The translations under genes and the position numbers were made by a program. Source: Arthrospira sp. PCC 9108 (lineage in GTDB: Bacteria; Cyanobacteriota; Cyanobacteriia; Cyanobacteriales; Microcoleaceae). From it: 64,000 nt of DNA. Location: the NCBI GenBank assembly GCA_016745315.1, contig CP066886.1:248001-312000 (forward strand). The letters run 5' to 3'. Below are positions 8,347-16,151 of this stretch, one piece after another. The notes beneath the pieces are model-generated. The model was given only the letters and a program-made list of their open reading frames with translations, ran no database searches and was not told where the DNA came from. Numbering within the stretch: the first letter of the stretch is position 1; each line of letters starts with the position of its first letter.

Positions 8347-9459
8347 GTGTTCAAGACAACTAAACTACTGGTTAGCAATGTTTTACTGGCGATCGCTGCC
8401 ACTGTGTTTGTAGTTCCTGCCGTGGCACAACCTCCCCAGATTTTAGCTCAAGCCACCTCCCAGGCGAACATCAATGAACTTAATGACCTGCTCCAAAAGG
8501 GGCGAGATCTCGTTAATAGTGGCAATATGGATGAAGCCCTCAATGTTTACCTTCAAGCCGTCCAGCTAGAGAGCAGTGATGCTAAAATCTATTCGGCTCT
8601 CGCCTATGTACAGGCCTTACGGGGAGACTTTGAGGCGGCCGCTAAATTTTATCGGGATGCTATTACCCTAGATCCTCAAAATGCCGATTTTTACTACGGT
8701 TTGGGTTATACCCTAGCCCGGTTGCAAGACTACCCAGCAGCAGCACAAGCCTATCGGCGCGCTACCCAATTACAGAGAGATAACATTAATGCTCACCTGG
8801 GGTTAGCAGCCAGTTTATTTAGACAGCAAGACTATAGGGGAGCCATTGAAGCCTATCAAACCGCCCTGGCTTTGGAACCTAATAACTGGGAAGCTAACGC
8901 ATCTCTGGGAATGGCTTGGTTAAGACAAGGAAATGCTTCCCAATCTCTACAATTTCTACAACAGGCGATGGAGTTGGCTCCTAATCAGCCTAATATTTAT
9001 CTGAAACTGGGTATAGCTTATTTGGAACAAGGCGATCGCACCGCCGCCCTCGATGCTTTTCAAGAGGCGGCGCGACTGTCTCCTTTTAATGGTGAAATTC
9101 AGTTCCAAATTGGGGAAATATTCCGCCTTCAAGAGAATTTTGAGGGTGCGATGCAAGCCTATCAACAAGCCTTAGCTATGGAACCGGATCTAGTGGCAGC
9201 TAATATGGCGATCGGTGAAATTCAGCTAAGATTAAGAGACTATATTGGTGCGATCGTCAGTTTCCGACGCGCCGCCGATCGCTTTGCTGACCAACCATCA
9301 GTTCACTATTATTTAGGTCTAGCCCTGAAAGAACGCGGAGGTCGAGAACCCCAGGCGATCGCCTCCTTTAGAAAAGCCCGCGAACTCTATGAGAAACAAG
9401 GCGATCATGAAGGTGTCAGACAAGCCGAAGCCGCCTTGAGAGAACTGGAAGCTAATTAA
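8347..9459 (+). CDS. Secreted or periplasmic TPR protein
   Basis: The frame opens with GTG at 8347 and encodes 370 residues. The first ~28 residues are a classical signal peptide (basic start, hydrophobic core LLVSNVLLAIAATVFVV, small residues before a likely AVA-Q cleavage). The remainder, from about residue 42, is a continuous run of roughly eight to nine tetratricopeptide repeats of 34 residues (for example AAKFYRDAITLDPQNADFYY), ending in a charged helix. This suggests a periplasmic adaptor for protein complexes; partners are unknown. The gene is followed 15 bp later by a small hairpin that may end its transcript, and then by an L,D-transpeptidase gene on the same strand. Confidence 0.8.
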   Translation: MFKTTKLLVSNVLLAIAATVFVVPAVAQPPQILAQATSQANINELNDLLQKGRDLVNSGNMDEALNVYLQAVQLESSDAKIYSALAYVQALRGDFEAAAKFYRDAITLDPQNADFYYGLGYTLARLQDYPAAAQAYRRATQLQRDNINAHLGLAASLFRQQDYRGAIEAYQTALALEPNNWEANASLGMAWLRQGNASQSLQFLQQAMELAPNQPNIYLKLGIAYLEQGDRTAALDAFQEAARLSPFNGEIQFQIGEIFRLQENFEGAMQAYQQALAMEPDLVAANMAIGEIQLRLRDYIGAIVSFRRAADRFADQPSVHYYLGLALKERGGREPQAIASFRKARELYEKQGDHEGVRQAEAALRELEAN

Positions 9460-9474
9460 CTGGAATTCCCAACC

Positions 9475-9503
9475 CAGGTAGGAGCCTAAGCGTCCCTACC
9501 TGT
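9475..9503 (+). terminator. Hairpin after the TPR gene
   Basis: A perfect stem CAGGTAGG / CCTACCTG (9475-9482 and 9495-9502) encloses a 12-base loop 15 bp after the TPR stop codon. The following bases TTGTATAT are only weakly U-rich, so termination is plausible rather than certain. Confidence 0.45.
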
Positions 9504-9622
9504 TGTATATGGTTGACTAATTCTGAGCTAATTAGTTATGATCATCCCATGGGATCGGAACCGAACAATGATTGCCACGGTCAAATGTAATAATTAGTTT
9601 GAGTTTTTGGTGAGGAAGCATC

Positions 9623-10249
9623 ATGGGTAAACTGAATAATCTTCAACAGCTATCCGAAAAAGTAGCACTAGCCAGCCTAGGAATTGGGATGTTGCTAGTG
9701 GGAGGACAACAGCCTTTAATGGCATCAAGTCCAACTGCTGAACAAACCCTTTCTGCTAGTGCTTCAGCACCGCGTATTTATCCTTACCAAAGTATTTTGA
9801 ATCCTGATGTACCTCCCCTCGATGACCCTTCCCAATTTTTACCCATCGGAGAACAACAAGCACCAGTCAAAGTAGTTCTCCGTTTGGGAGAACGTCGGGT
9901 TTATGTATATCGAGGTGAGAGTCAAATAGCAAGCTATCCCGTAGCCGTAGGAAAACCCGGTTGGGAGACTCCCACCGGAACTTTCCAAGTTACTGAAAAA
10001 GTCGAAAATCCTCAGTGGGAAAATCCCTGGACTGGAGAAGTGCGCCCCGCCGGACCCAATAGCGCCCTAGGTTTGCGCTGGATTGGATTTTGGCATGATG
10101 GCAAGGATGCGATAGGATTTCATGGAACCCCGACAGTCAACTCCATTGGACAGGCGGCTTCTCATGGTTGCGTTCGTATGCGGAATGAGGATATAGTGGC
10201 GCTATTTGAAAAGGTGGAAATGGGGACTGTGGTTATGGTGCTTCCCTAG
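9623..10249 (+). CDS. L,D-transpeptidase (YkuD domain)
   Basis: The 208-residue protein has an N-terminal hydrophobic segment (residues 14-35) that acts as a signal or anchor, a short linker and a YkuD catalytic domain at about 82-207. The signature HGTP (His167) and SHGCVRM (catalytic Cys183, His181) is intact. Enzymes of this type make 3-3 cross-links in peptidoglycan or attach proteins to it, acting in the periplasm through a Cys acyl-enzyme. The start ATG at 9623 is preceded by GAGGAAGCATC, a good ribosome site. It stands alone, converging on psbY with a strong hairpin in between. Confidence 0.9.
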   Translation: MGKLNNLQQLSEKVALASLGIGMLLVGGQQPLMASSPTAEQTLSASASAPRIYPYQSILNPDVPPLDDPSQFLPIGEQQAPVKVVLRLGERRVYVYRGESQIASYPVAVGKPGWETPTGTFQVTEKVENPQWENPWTGEVRPAGPNSALGLRWIGFWHDGKDAIGFHGTPTVNSIGQAASHGCVRMRNEDIVALFEKVEMGTVVMVLP

Positions 10250-10296
10250 GCTAGTTTCGGGATCTTCCCTAGTTCCGGCGGCGGGTTGCTACTCCA

Positions 10297-10337
10297 AACT
10301 CTTACCGACCGCCCCCAGGGGGAAGTCGGTAAGAGTT
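10297..10337. terminator. Strong hairpin between convergent L,D-transpeptidase and psbY genes
   Basis: A perfect 13-bp stem AACTCTTACCGAC (10297-10309) / GTCGGTAAGAGTT (10325-10337) encloses an inner CCCCC/GGGGG stem. It lies 47 bp beyond the transpeptidase stop and 25 bp beyond the psbY stop. Neither side carries a U-tract, so it would act as a bidirectional roadblock or RNA 3' stabiliser rather than a textbook intrinsic terminator. Confidence 0.6.
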
Positions 10338-10362
10338 AGGATCAACAATGGAACTGTGGGAT

Positions 10363-10482
10363 TTATTTTTTCATAAAGGCTTGGGCTTGACTGATCGCCG
10401 CACTACCGATTTTAAACAAAGCCCAGCCTCCAGCAACGATCAACGGTAACAAAACCACAACAATGCGAAGATCCAAATCCAT
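10363..10482 (-). CDS. psbY: Photosystem II protein PsbY
   Basis: A 39-codon minus-strand frame gives MDLDLRIVVVLLPLIVAGGW followed by ALFKIGSAAISQAQAFMKK. A single hydrophobic span with the conserved GWALFKIG-type continuation and short basic tail matches PsbY, a peripheral one-span subunit of photosystem II near cytochrome b559. The ATG at 10482 has an excellent ribosome site (CAGGAGGAGAGCAA). The sequence was recognised by eye from the family pattern. The gene is transcribed divergently from rbfA. Confidence 0.9.
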   Translation of the reverse strand: MDLDLRIVVVLLPLIVAGGWALFKIGSAAISQAQAFMKK

Positions 10483-10739
10483 TTGCTCTCCTCCTGAATT
10501 TTTAAAGAAATCTTTATATTCCTATTTGTACCGCATTTTTGCCAATGCCTCAAGGGGTTAGCCAGTAATTATCATTTTAGTCAAAACCTGTTCCAGTCCA
10601 CAAAGCCCTGTTTGACATCCTCAGATCTCTGTTGGCACACTGGCACTGTGAAGGCCACCTGACTCTCTCATTCCTCAGAACTTGAGCATACTTTGAACAA
10701 AAATAGCGACTCACTCGGTCCACCTCGCTCGCAGGTTGG

Positions 10740-10798
10740 AAGGTTTAGAGTTAGACGTTCCACCCGATCGCAGTTGAATTTCGATAATCAGAATGGCT
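10740..10798. repeat. Dispersed ~58-bp element, copy 1
   Basis: The sequence starting AAGGTTTAGAGTTAGAC at 10740 and ending CAGAATGGCT is repeated at 40538-40596 with about seven mismatches. Here it lies 170-225 bp upstream of rbfA; the other copy lies about 50-110 bp upstream of sipA. It is not a palindrome. The 480-bp psbY-rbfA gap otherwise holds only presumed promoters. Confidence 0.7.
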
Positions 10799-10966
10799 CA
10801 AACGATCGCCTTCTCCGTCGCAATTGATAGAACTGATGTAGACTTAATATTAGGCATAATTTCAGAATCAGACCACCAAGAGTTGATCCTAGAGGAAACT
10901 AATGGATCGAAAATTGCCTGATTTTGTGGATGTCCATAATTGATCTATGCTTGGGGGGTAATCGTC

Positions 10967-11380
10967 ATGGCTACAGATCGTCGCGTTTCCCGCGTGGCTT
11001 CACTGATTAAACGGGAGGTTAGCCAAGTATTGCTCTACGACATCAAAGACGATCGCGTGGGAACTGGAATGGTCAGTATTACGGAAGTTGAAGTCTCCGG
11101 GGATTTGCAACACGCTAAAATTTTTGTGAGTATCTATGGGACAGAAGAAGCGCGCCGGTCCACTATGGAAGGGTTGCGATCGGCAACTGGCTATATTCGT
11201 TCCCATTTAGGAAAGCATATCCGTTTACGACGCACTCCAGAAGTGGTGTTTCTCGAAGATCGTTCCCTTGAACGTGGGGATAAAATTATTGACCTGTTAA
11301 ATCAGATTTCTCACGAACACCAAAACTCGGATACAGCCGAGGATAATGCTCAGGGGGATTACCCGGAAGCACAACAGTAA
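10967..11380 (+). CDS. rbfA: Ribosome-binding factor A
   Basis: RbfA binds the 30S subunit and helps mature the 5' end of 16S rRNA, and is needed for growth in the cold. The 137-residue product from ATG 10967 (MATDRRVSRVASLIKREVSQ) has the KH-like fold signature: DDRVGTGMVSITEVEVSGDLQHAKIF and the IRLRRTPEVVFLEDRSLERG strand-helix, where the second half carries the usual P-x-(I/V)-x-F pattern. The frame is open nine codons further upstream but the ATG followed by ATDRRVSRV is the conserved start. The C-terminal 20 residues are acidic and variable. It is followed 25 bp later by a GH3 gene, so the two may be co-transcribed. Confidence 0.93.
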   Translation: MATDRRVSRVASLIKREVSQVLLYDIKDDRVGTGMVSITEVEVSGDLQHAKIFVSIYGTEEARRSTMEGLRSATGYIRSHLGKHIRLRRTPEVVFLEDRSLERGDKIIDLLNQISHEHQNSDTAEDNAQGDYPEAQQ

Positions 11381-11405
11381 CTCACGCAAAGGTAATTCAT
11401 AATCA

Positions 11406-12989
11406 ATGAGTGTACTCTCGTCACAGGTGGCTCAAATGGTGGTGGTGCGTGCTAGTGGTCATCTGTTTGACCACCAAATTCGCTATCCGGCTTGGGAACC
11501 GGGGCGCGATCGCCTCCAATACTGGTTACAGGAATTAGGGGTCGGTGGAGTCATTTTTGTTGATGGTAGCGCGGCGGAAATGGCTGCTAGAACTAAATTG
11601 CTTCAGTCCTGGGCGAAAGTTCCCCTATTTTTGGCTGCGGATATTGAGGAGGGAGTAGGACAGCGTTTTGCTGGGGCGACTTGGTTTCCACCACCAATGG
11701 CTTTGGGGTCTATAGCTAATCATAACCTCAGTCTGGCTGAAGATTATGCGGAAAAAATGGGCGCTATTACAGCCTCGGAAGCTCTGGCTATAGGCTTAAA
11801 TTGGGTTCTGGGTCCGGTGGTGGATGTTAATAATAATCCTGATAATCCGGTGATTAATGTACGCTCTTTTGGGGATAATCCAGAAACGGTTAGTAATTTG
11901 GCTACGGCTTTTATCCGGGGCTGTCAAAAATACCCCGTGCTGACTACGGCGAAGCATTTTCCGGGTCATGGAGATACGGCGCTAGATTCCCATATTGAGT
12001 TACCAATGTTACCTCATTCGGCCGCTCGGTTGGCGAAGGTCGAGTTACCGCCTTTTCAAAGGGCGATCGCTGCTGGGGTTGATAGTGTGATGAGCGCTCA
12101 CTTATTGATTCCGGCTTGGGATCAGCAACTACCAGCTACCTTATCCCCGAAAATTTTGACCGAAAAATTGCGACAAGAATTGTGTTTTGAGGGGTTGATT
12201 GTTACTGATGCTTTGGTCATGGGGGCGATCGCCCGTGGTTACAGTTTGGCGAGTAGCTCCGTATTGGCAGTAAAGGCGGGGGCTGATATTCTATTAATGC
12301 CTGAAGATCCCGAAATCACTATTAAGGCCGTATGTCAGGCGGTCGAAAATGGTGAGATTTCCCCCGAAAGGATTGCTGCTTCTTGCGATCGCATCAATAA
12401 GGCTAAGGAGAAAATTGCTACCTGTCAGGTTTCTGGTCTGAATTTGGATTCTTTATCGACTCCTGAAGCTAAGAAAACTGTCAGTTTGATTTTGCAACAG
12501 TCCCAGGTTAGGGGTGGGTTAGATCTTCAGCCCCATAAGCTGCCATCAAACAATCTACAACTCCAAGAGTGGCGGAATTTGGTGATTGTCGATGATTTGC
12601 TTTGGTGTCGGTTTCTGGGACATCATACTCCGGCGATCGCTTATCCCGCTAAATTGGGCTGTAAATTACAACTTATCGATCGCAATAGTGGGACCTTGGC
12701 GACAGCGGAAACCGGATTTTCTCCCACTTTGCTACAGTTATTTATTCGTGGTAATCCTTTTGGCTGGAGTGCTGGATTAACTGAAATAGCCAGGGTTTGG
12801 TTTAAAAAATTGTTAAAAACTGGGGAACTCAAGGCACTGGCGATTTATGGTAGTCCCTATACACTTGAAGAGTTTTTGCCGGAAATTCCCCATGATTTGC
12901 CTTATGTCTTTTCATACGGCCAGATTCCCACCGCACAGGCGATCGCCTTAGAAAGTCTACTGGGAACTATAGATATAGATAAGGCTTAG
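11406..12989 (+). CDS. Glycoside hydrolase family 3, beta-N-acetylhexosaminidase-like (NagZ type)
   Basis: The 527-residue protein has a GH3 TIM barrel over residues 5-345: AADIEEGVGQRF near 78, the KHFPGHGDT motif at 183-191 (His of the catalytic dyad in NagZ-type enzymes) and GLIVTDALVMGAI with the candidate nucleophile Asp268. NagZ-type enzymes release N-acetylglucosamine from cell-wall muropeptides during recycling. No signal peptide is seen, consistent with a cytoplasmic enzyme. Residues ~350-527 are an extra C-terminal domain, longer than a minimal NagZ, of a type found on many cyanobacterial homologues. It starts 25 bp after rbfA. The family is certain; the precise sugar specificity is inferred from the KHFPGHGDT motif. 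Confidence 0.88.
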   Translation: MSVLSSQVAQMVVVRASGHLFDHQIRYPAWEPGRDRLQYWLQELGVGGVIFVDGSAAEMAARTKLLQSWAKVPLFLAADIEEGVGQRFAGATWFPPPMALGSIANHNLSLAEDYAEKMGAITASEALAIGLNWVLGPVVDVNNNPDNPVINVRSFGDNPETVSNLATAFIRGCQKYPVLTTAKHFPGHGDTALDSHIELPMLPHSAARLAKVELPPFQRAIAAGVDSVMSAHLLIPAWDQQLPATLSPKILTEKLRQELCFEGLIVTDALVMGAIARGYSLASSSVLAVKAGADILLMPEDPEITIKAVCQAVENGEISPERIAASCDRINKAKEKIATCQVSGLNLDSLSTPEAKKTVSLILQQSQVRGGLDLQPHKLPSNNLQLQEWRNLVIVDDLLWCRFLGHHTPAIAYPAKLGCKLQLIDRNSGTLATAETGFSPTLLQLFIRGNPFGWSAGLTEIARVWFKKLLKTGELKALAIYGSPYTLEEFLPEIPHDLPYVFSYGQIPTAQAIALESLLGTIDIDKA

Positions 12990-13394
12990 ATTGGTCCTGC
13001 GTCAACTACAGCACATTATCAAAAATCTGTGCCATACTGGAACCGGACAAACTCAATCAATGGTTTTCCCTAATTCCATAGACAATTATTTATGAGATGT
13101 GGAATTTTAGACCAATCAGCGCACTGGTTGTCCTGTGGGTTATGGTCTCCGTAACCCACTAACCAGTATCATCTCCTAGGTCAGACAAGTTGCTGATTTA
13201 ATCAACTTAATAGCCAATACCCCCCTGAGTGCCCCAAATCCGGGAGATTAGTGGTTTTGATTATATTTATCAAAATTTCAAGGTAAATTGTATTCACTTA
13301 TACTGAAAAAAAACCCTTCCCTAAATCGAGATTTTAGATTATATTGATACCAATGCCAAAAATAATCAGGCAAGCAACCCCATGAGGGCGAAAT
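12990..13394. other. Intergenic region, no gene seen
   Basis: About 400 bp between the GH3 and DUF4327 genes. It contains a direct repeat of GTAACCCACT-like words near 13140-13160 and A-rich stretches near 13305, but no recognisable RNA gene, repeat array or coding frame. The DUF4327 promoter presumably lies in its right-hand part. Confidence 0.4.
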
Positions 13395-13619
13395 ATGACT
13401 TACACCACCGTTCAATACTCACTTGACGTCATTAAAGACGAAGTACGCAATCTCCTGCATAAAGGTATGATCAGCCGCCAGCAGCCGATCTATACATTGT
13501 GCCAGTACATTCCTGCTAGGGAGTGGGCTTGCATAGAATACGAACTTGAGGCGTTTAACTTCCTCCTGCGTGACCGCATAGGCGATCTGGTTGGTTGTGA
13601 AAAGTGGGACAACGACTAA
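13395..13619 (+). CDS. DUF4327 family small protein
   Basis: This 74-residue soluble protein has the features of the cyanobacteria-restricted DUF4327 family: an N-terminal amphipathic helix (SLDVIKDEVRNLLHKGMISR), a central I(Y/W)xxxxxIPxxEW motif (PIYTLCQYIPAREWACIEYE) and an acidic end (LVGCEKWDND). Function of the family is unknown. Start ATG 13395 is preceded by a GAGGGCGAAAT ribosome site. It converges on thiC. Recognition is by overall pattern rather than an alignment. Confidence 0.75.
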   Translation: MTYTTVQYSLDVIKDEVRNLLHKGMISRQQPIYTLCQYIPAREWACIEYELEAFNFLLRDRIGDLVGCEKWDND

Positions 13620-13746
13620 GGTTTAACCTAGCCGTAGGGTATAATTTGAGAAATTTCCATAGCAGTCTGACTTTTGACTGAGAGTTTTGGCTTCGAGCCT
13701 GGCCCTATTAGGGCGACTTTAAAGAAACCAGTTTTTATAACCATTG

Positions 13747-13774
13747 GGTGGTTTGACCGCAATCCCAAACCACC
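13747..13774. other. Hairpin downstream of the DUF4327 gene
   Basis: An 8-bp perfect stem GGTGGTTT (13747-13754) / AAACCACC (13767-13774) lies 127 bp after the DUF4327 stop. It follows a TATAAT hexamer at 13639, so a short transcript could run between the two, but no known RNA family is recognised. It has no U-tract. Confidence 0.3.
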
Positions 13775-13889
13775 TATTTGGCAACCAATTTAATATAAAA
13801 TCCGGTTGATCAGCATAAATCAACCCGGACCGCCAATATAATCCCAAGGCGGAACAGGCTGATTTACCCTAACCTTTACCTAATCTTTA

Positions 13890-13917
13890 GTAGAGACAAT
13901 TCAAGGCTTGTCTCTAC
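13890..13917 (-). terminator. Hairpin just downstream of thiC
   Basis: A perfect 10-bp stem GTAGAGACAA (13890-13899) / TTGTCTCTAC (13908-13917) lies 10 bp beyond the thiC stop codon. It could act as transcript end or stabiliser for thiC; no U-tract follows. The GTAG-led stem resembles dispersed cyanobacterial palindromes, so it may be a mobile palindrome rather than a dedicated terminator. Confidence 0.5.
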
Positions 13918-13926
13918 TATCAGTGA

Positions 13927-15315
13927 CTAGCGGGCTACAGCAGCAATTTTCTTAGCATCTTCTAAGGCCAGGAATTTCTCCAACTCTGTTAATGCTTCCG
14001 CGTCTACTTTGGTTTGCATGGGGCAGAACTTCGGACCGCACATAGAGCAAAACTCAGCAGTTTTGTAGATATCCGCCGGGAGAGTTTCGTCGTGATACTC
14101 GCGGGCGCGTTCAGGGTCTAGGGATAATTCAAACTGCTTGTTCCAGTCGAAATTATAACGGGCTGCGGACAATTCATCATCGCGATCGCGTGCCCCTGGG
14201 CGATGGCGGGCGATATCTGCTGCATGGGCAGCAATTTTATAGGCAATCAACCCATTACGGACATCCTCAGCATCAGGGAGTCCTAAATGTTCTTTAGGTG
14301 TCACATAACAGAGCATAGCAGTTCCATACCATCCCGCCATAGCCGCACCAATAGCAGAAGTAATATGGTCGTAACCGGGTGCAATATCTGTCACCAAAGG
14401 ACCCAACACATAGAAAGGTGCTTCGGAACACTCTTCCATTTGTTTTTTAACGTTAAACTCAATTTGATCCATCGGCACATGACCAGGACCTTCTACCATC
14501 ACCTGCACATCATGTTCCCAGGCGCGGCGAGTCAACTGTCCCAAGGTTTTCAATTCCGCCAGTTGTGCTTCGTCGGATGCGTCATGGGTACAACCGGGGC
14601 GGAGGGAGTCCCCTAAACTGAAGGAGACATCATATTTTTTGAAGATTTCGATAATGTCATCAAAATGAGTATAGAGGGGATTTTGCTTATGGTGATGCAG
14701 CATCCACCGGGCAATAATACCACCCCCACGAGAGACAATTCCGGTAATCCGGTTACGGACTAAGGGCAGGTATTCAATCAGAATGCCAGCATGGATAGTC
14801 ATATAATCGACTCCCTGCTGGGCGTGTTTCTCAATGATATGCAGAAAGTCGTCTGCGGTGAGTTTCTCAATGCTACCGTGAACGCTTTCTAAGGCTTGAT
14901 AAATGGGTACTGTACCAATAGGAACCGGGGAAGCGTTAATAACAGCGGTGCGAATAGCATCGAGGTTTCCTCCACCTGTAGACAAGTCCATAACCGTGTC
15001 TGCGCCATATTTAACGGCTAATTTCAGCTTGTCTACTTCTTCAGTGAGGCTGGAAGAGTTGGGGGATGCGCCGATATTGGCGTTGACTTTACATTTAGAG
15101 GCAATGCCAATACACATTGGCTCTAGGTTGGTATGATTGATATTAGCGGGAATAATCATCCGACCCCGTGCAACTTCGTCGCGAATTAAATCAGGGCTTA
15201 GGTTTTCACGGGTGGCGACGTAGTGCATTTCCTCGGTGATGATTCCCTGGCGGGCATAGTGCATTTGAGATACATTAGCCTGTCCACGTCGGTTGGCAAC
15301 CCATTGAGATCGCAT
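13927..15315 (-). CDS. thiC: Phosphomethylpyrimidine synthase ThiC
   Basis: ThiC is the radical-SAM enzyme that rearranges aminoimidazole ribotide into hydroxymethylpyrimidine phosphate for thiamine synthesis. The 462-residue protein has the expected core (GADTVMDLSTGGG, the MTIHAGI and VEGPGHVPMDQ motifs) and the unusual C-terminal 4Fe-4S motif C-x2-C-x4-C in CSMCGPKFCPM near residue 430. The start ATG at 15315 (MRSQWVANRRGQANVSQMHY) is the conserved cyanobacterial beginning. Transcription is controlled by the TPP riboswitch immediately upstream. The length is that of cyanobacterial ThiC, which lacks the N-terminal extension of proteobacterial forms. Confidence 0.97.
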   Translation of the reverse strand: MRSQWVANRRGQANVSQMHYARQGIITEEMHYVATRENLSPDLIRDEVARGRMIIPANINHTNLEPMCIGIASKCKVNANIGASPNSSSLTEEVDKLKLAVKYGADTVMDLSTGGGNLDAIRTAVINASPVPIGTVPIYQALESVHGSIEKLTADDFLHIIEKHAQQGVDYMTIHAGILIEYLPLVRNRITGIVSRGGGIIARWMLHHHKQNPLYTHFDDIIEIFKKYDVSFSLGDSLRPGCTHDASDEAQLAELKTLGQLTRRAWEHDVQVMVEGPGHVPMDQIEFNVKKQMEECSEAPFYVLGPLVTDIAPGYDHITSAIGAAMAGWYGTAMLCYVTPKEHLGLPDAEDVRNGLIAYKIAAHAADIARHRPGARDRDDELSAARYNFDWNKQFELSLDPERAREYHDETLPADIYKTAEFCSMCGPKFCPMQTKVDAEALTELEKFLALEDAKKIAAVAR

Positions 15316-15337
15316 AAGTATTTCCTCTGTTAGTTAC

Positions 15338-15416
15338 AGCTTCCCTACGCCGGTACTAGCCGGACTCAGGTTCCAAGGGTGTCTCTCAGCCTGGACTTCG
15401 CAGGCACCCCTAGCTT
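15338..15416 (-). promoter_or_regulatory. TPP riboswitch (THI element) controlling thiC
   Basis: On the minus strand the leader contains AGGGGTGCC, then GGCTGAGAGACACCCTTGGA, ACCTGA and TACCGGCGTAGGGAAG, the hallmark conserved blocks of the thiamine pyrophosphate aptamer in the right order. It ends about 22 nt upstream of the thiC ATG. There is no room for a long terminator stem between aptamer and start codon, so control is probably by hiding the ribosome site (AGAGGAAA before the ATG). Confidence 0.96.
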
Positions 15417-15498
15417 GATCAATCTTTAGTTGATGATGGTAGCACTTATGTTGAAATTTTATCTAGGGTCTGTTAACAATTGTTTATGTATTTTTGTG

Positions 15499-15537
15499 TA
15501 GAGTGCGTCAGATGTGGCTATGGTCTGAGGCACTCTA
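15499..15537. repeat. GTAG-led GCGTCAG hairpin
   Basis: TAGAGTGCGTCAG (15499-15511) pairs with CTGAGGCACTCTA (15525-15537) with one mismatch. It is preceded by GT, giving GTAGAGTGCGTCAG, so it is a single diverged member of the same palindrome family as the arrays at 4858 and 61793. It lies between the small-HSP gene 3' end and the thiC leader. Confidence 0.6.
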
Positions 15538-15553
15538 GGGGACTTGTAACGGA

Positions 15554-15901
15554 CTAGAGGATTTTGGTTAGGGTGAGGTTGAGAATGCCATTGGTGTAGT
15601 CTACTTGAACTGGCTCGCGGGAGACGGCTTGAGGAAGGGCGATGAGTTGACGAAAGGGAACTTGGGAATTATGAAGGGTTCCCGAAATGATGGCAGCTTC
15701 TCCGGTGATTAAAATGTCTAAATCATCTTGACATATATCGGGAATCGTCATGTTGATAATCAGGTGGTTGGGGCTGTCTTTGATGGCTATAATGGGTTGG
15801 AAATTACTGCCCCCATTGATGAGTTCATCGCCATAAACTTGTTCTATATTACGGCTAATTTCGGCAGATTTTTTAAATGTGTGTGAGAAGTCGATGACCA
15901 T
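15554..15901 (-). CDS. Hsp20/alpha-crystallin-like small protein
   Basis: The 115-residue protein has an alpha-crystallin-type beta sandwich: a LIINMTIPDICQDDLDI strand pair near residue 48-64, a GEAAIISGTL strand, FRQLIALPQAV (the loop before the L9 strand) and a final VDYTNGILNLTLTK that matches the A-x-x-x-NGVL-x-L/I-x-L-x-K signature of small heat-shock proteins. The C-terminal IxI/V tail normally used for oligomer assembly is missing and the N-terminal arm is short, so it may be a divergent, non-oligomerising form. ATP-independent holdase activity is what the family usually shows. It stands alone, ATG 15901. Confidence 0.72.
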   Translation of the reverse strand: MVIDFSHTFKKSAEISRNIEQVYGDELINGGSNFQPIIAIKDSPNHLIINMTIPDICQDDLDILITGEAAIISGTLHNSQVPFRQLIALPQAVSREPVQVDYTNGILNLTLTKIL

Positions 15902-16151
15902 GGTTAAAACTCCTAAAACGCGGTTTTATATCTTAAAAAAAACGGATTTTTTGAGGTTGACAATGATTGTTAAAAACGAGGATTTGAGATAAATCTGGGG
16001 TTTTCAAGGGTTTTTATCAACCGGATTGAACGGCTGGCTGTTAAACACAAAGCAAATCGGCCTCTGGAGACAGTCACCAGTTGCTATAAGAATCAAAATT
16101 GATTCTGCTAACAATTCCTAAGCCGATAATGGGTGTTCAGATTAACTGAAT

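Noticed and set aside
13620..13890. A possible 6S or Yfr-type small RNA after the TATAAT at 13639
   Set aside because: A promoter-like hexamer and hairpins exist, but no conserved RNA motif could be recognised.
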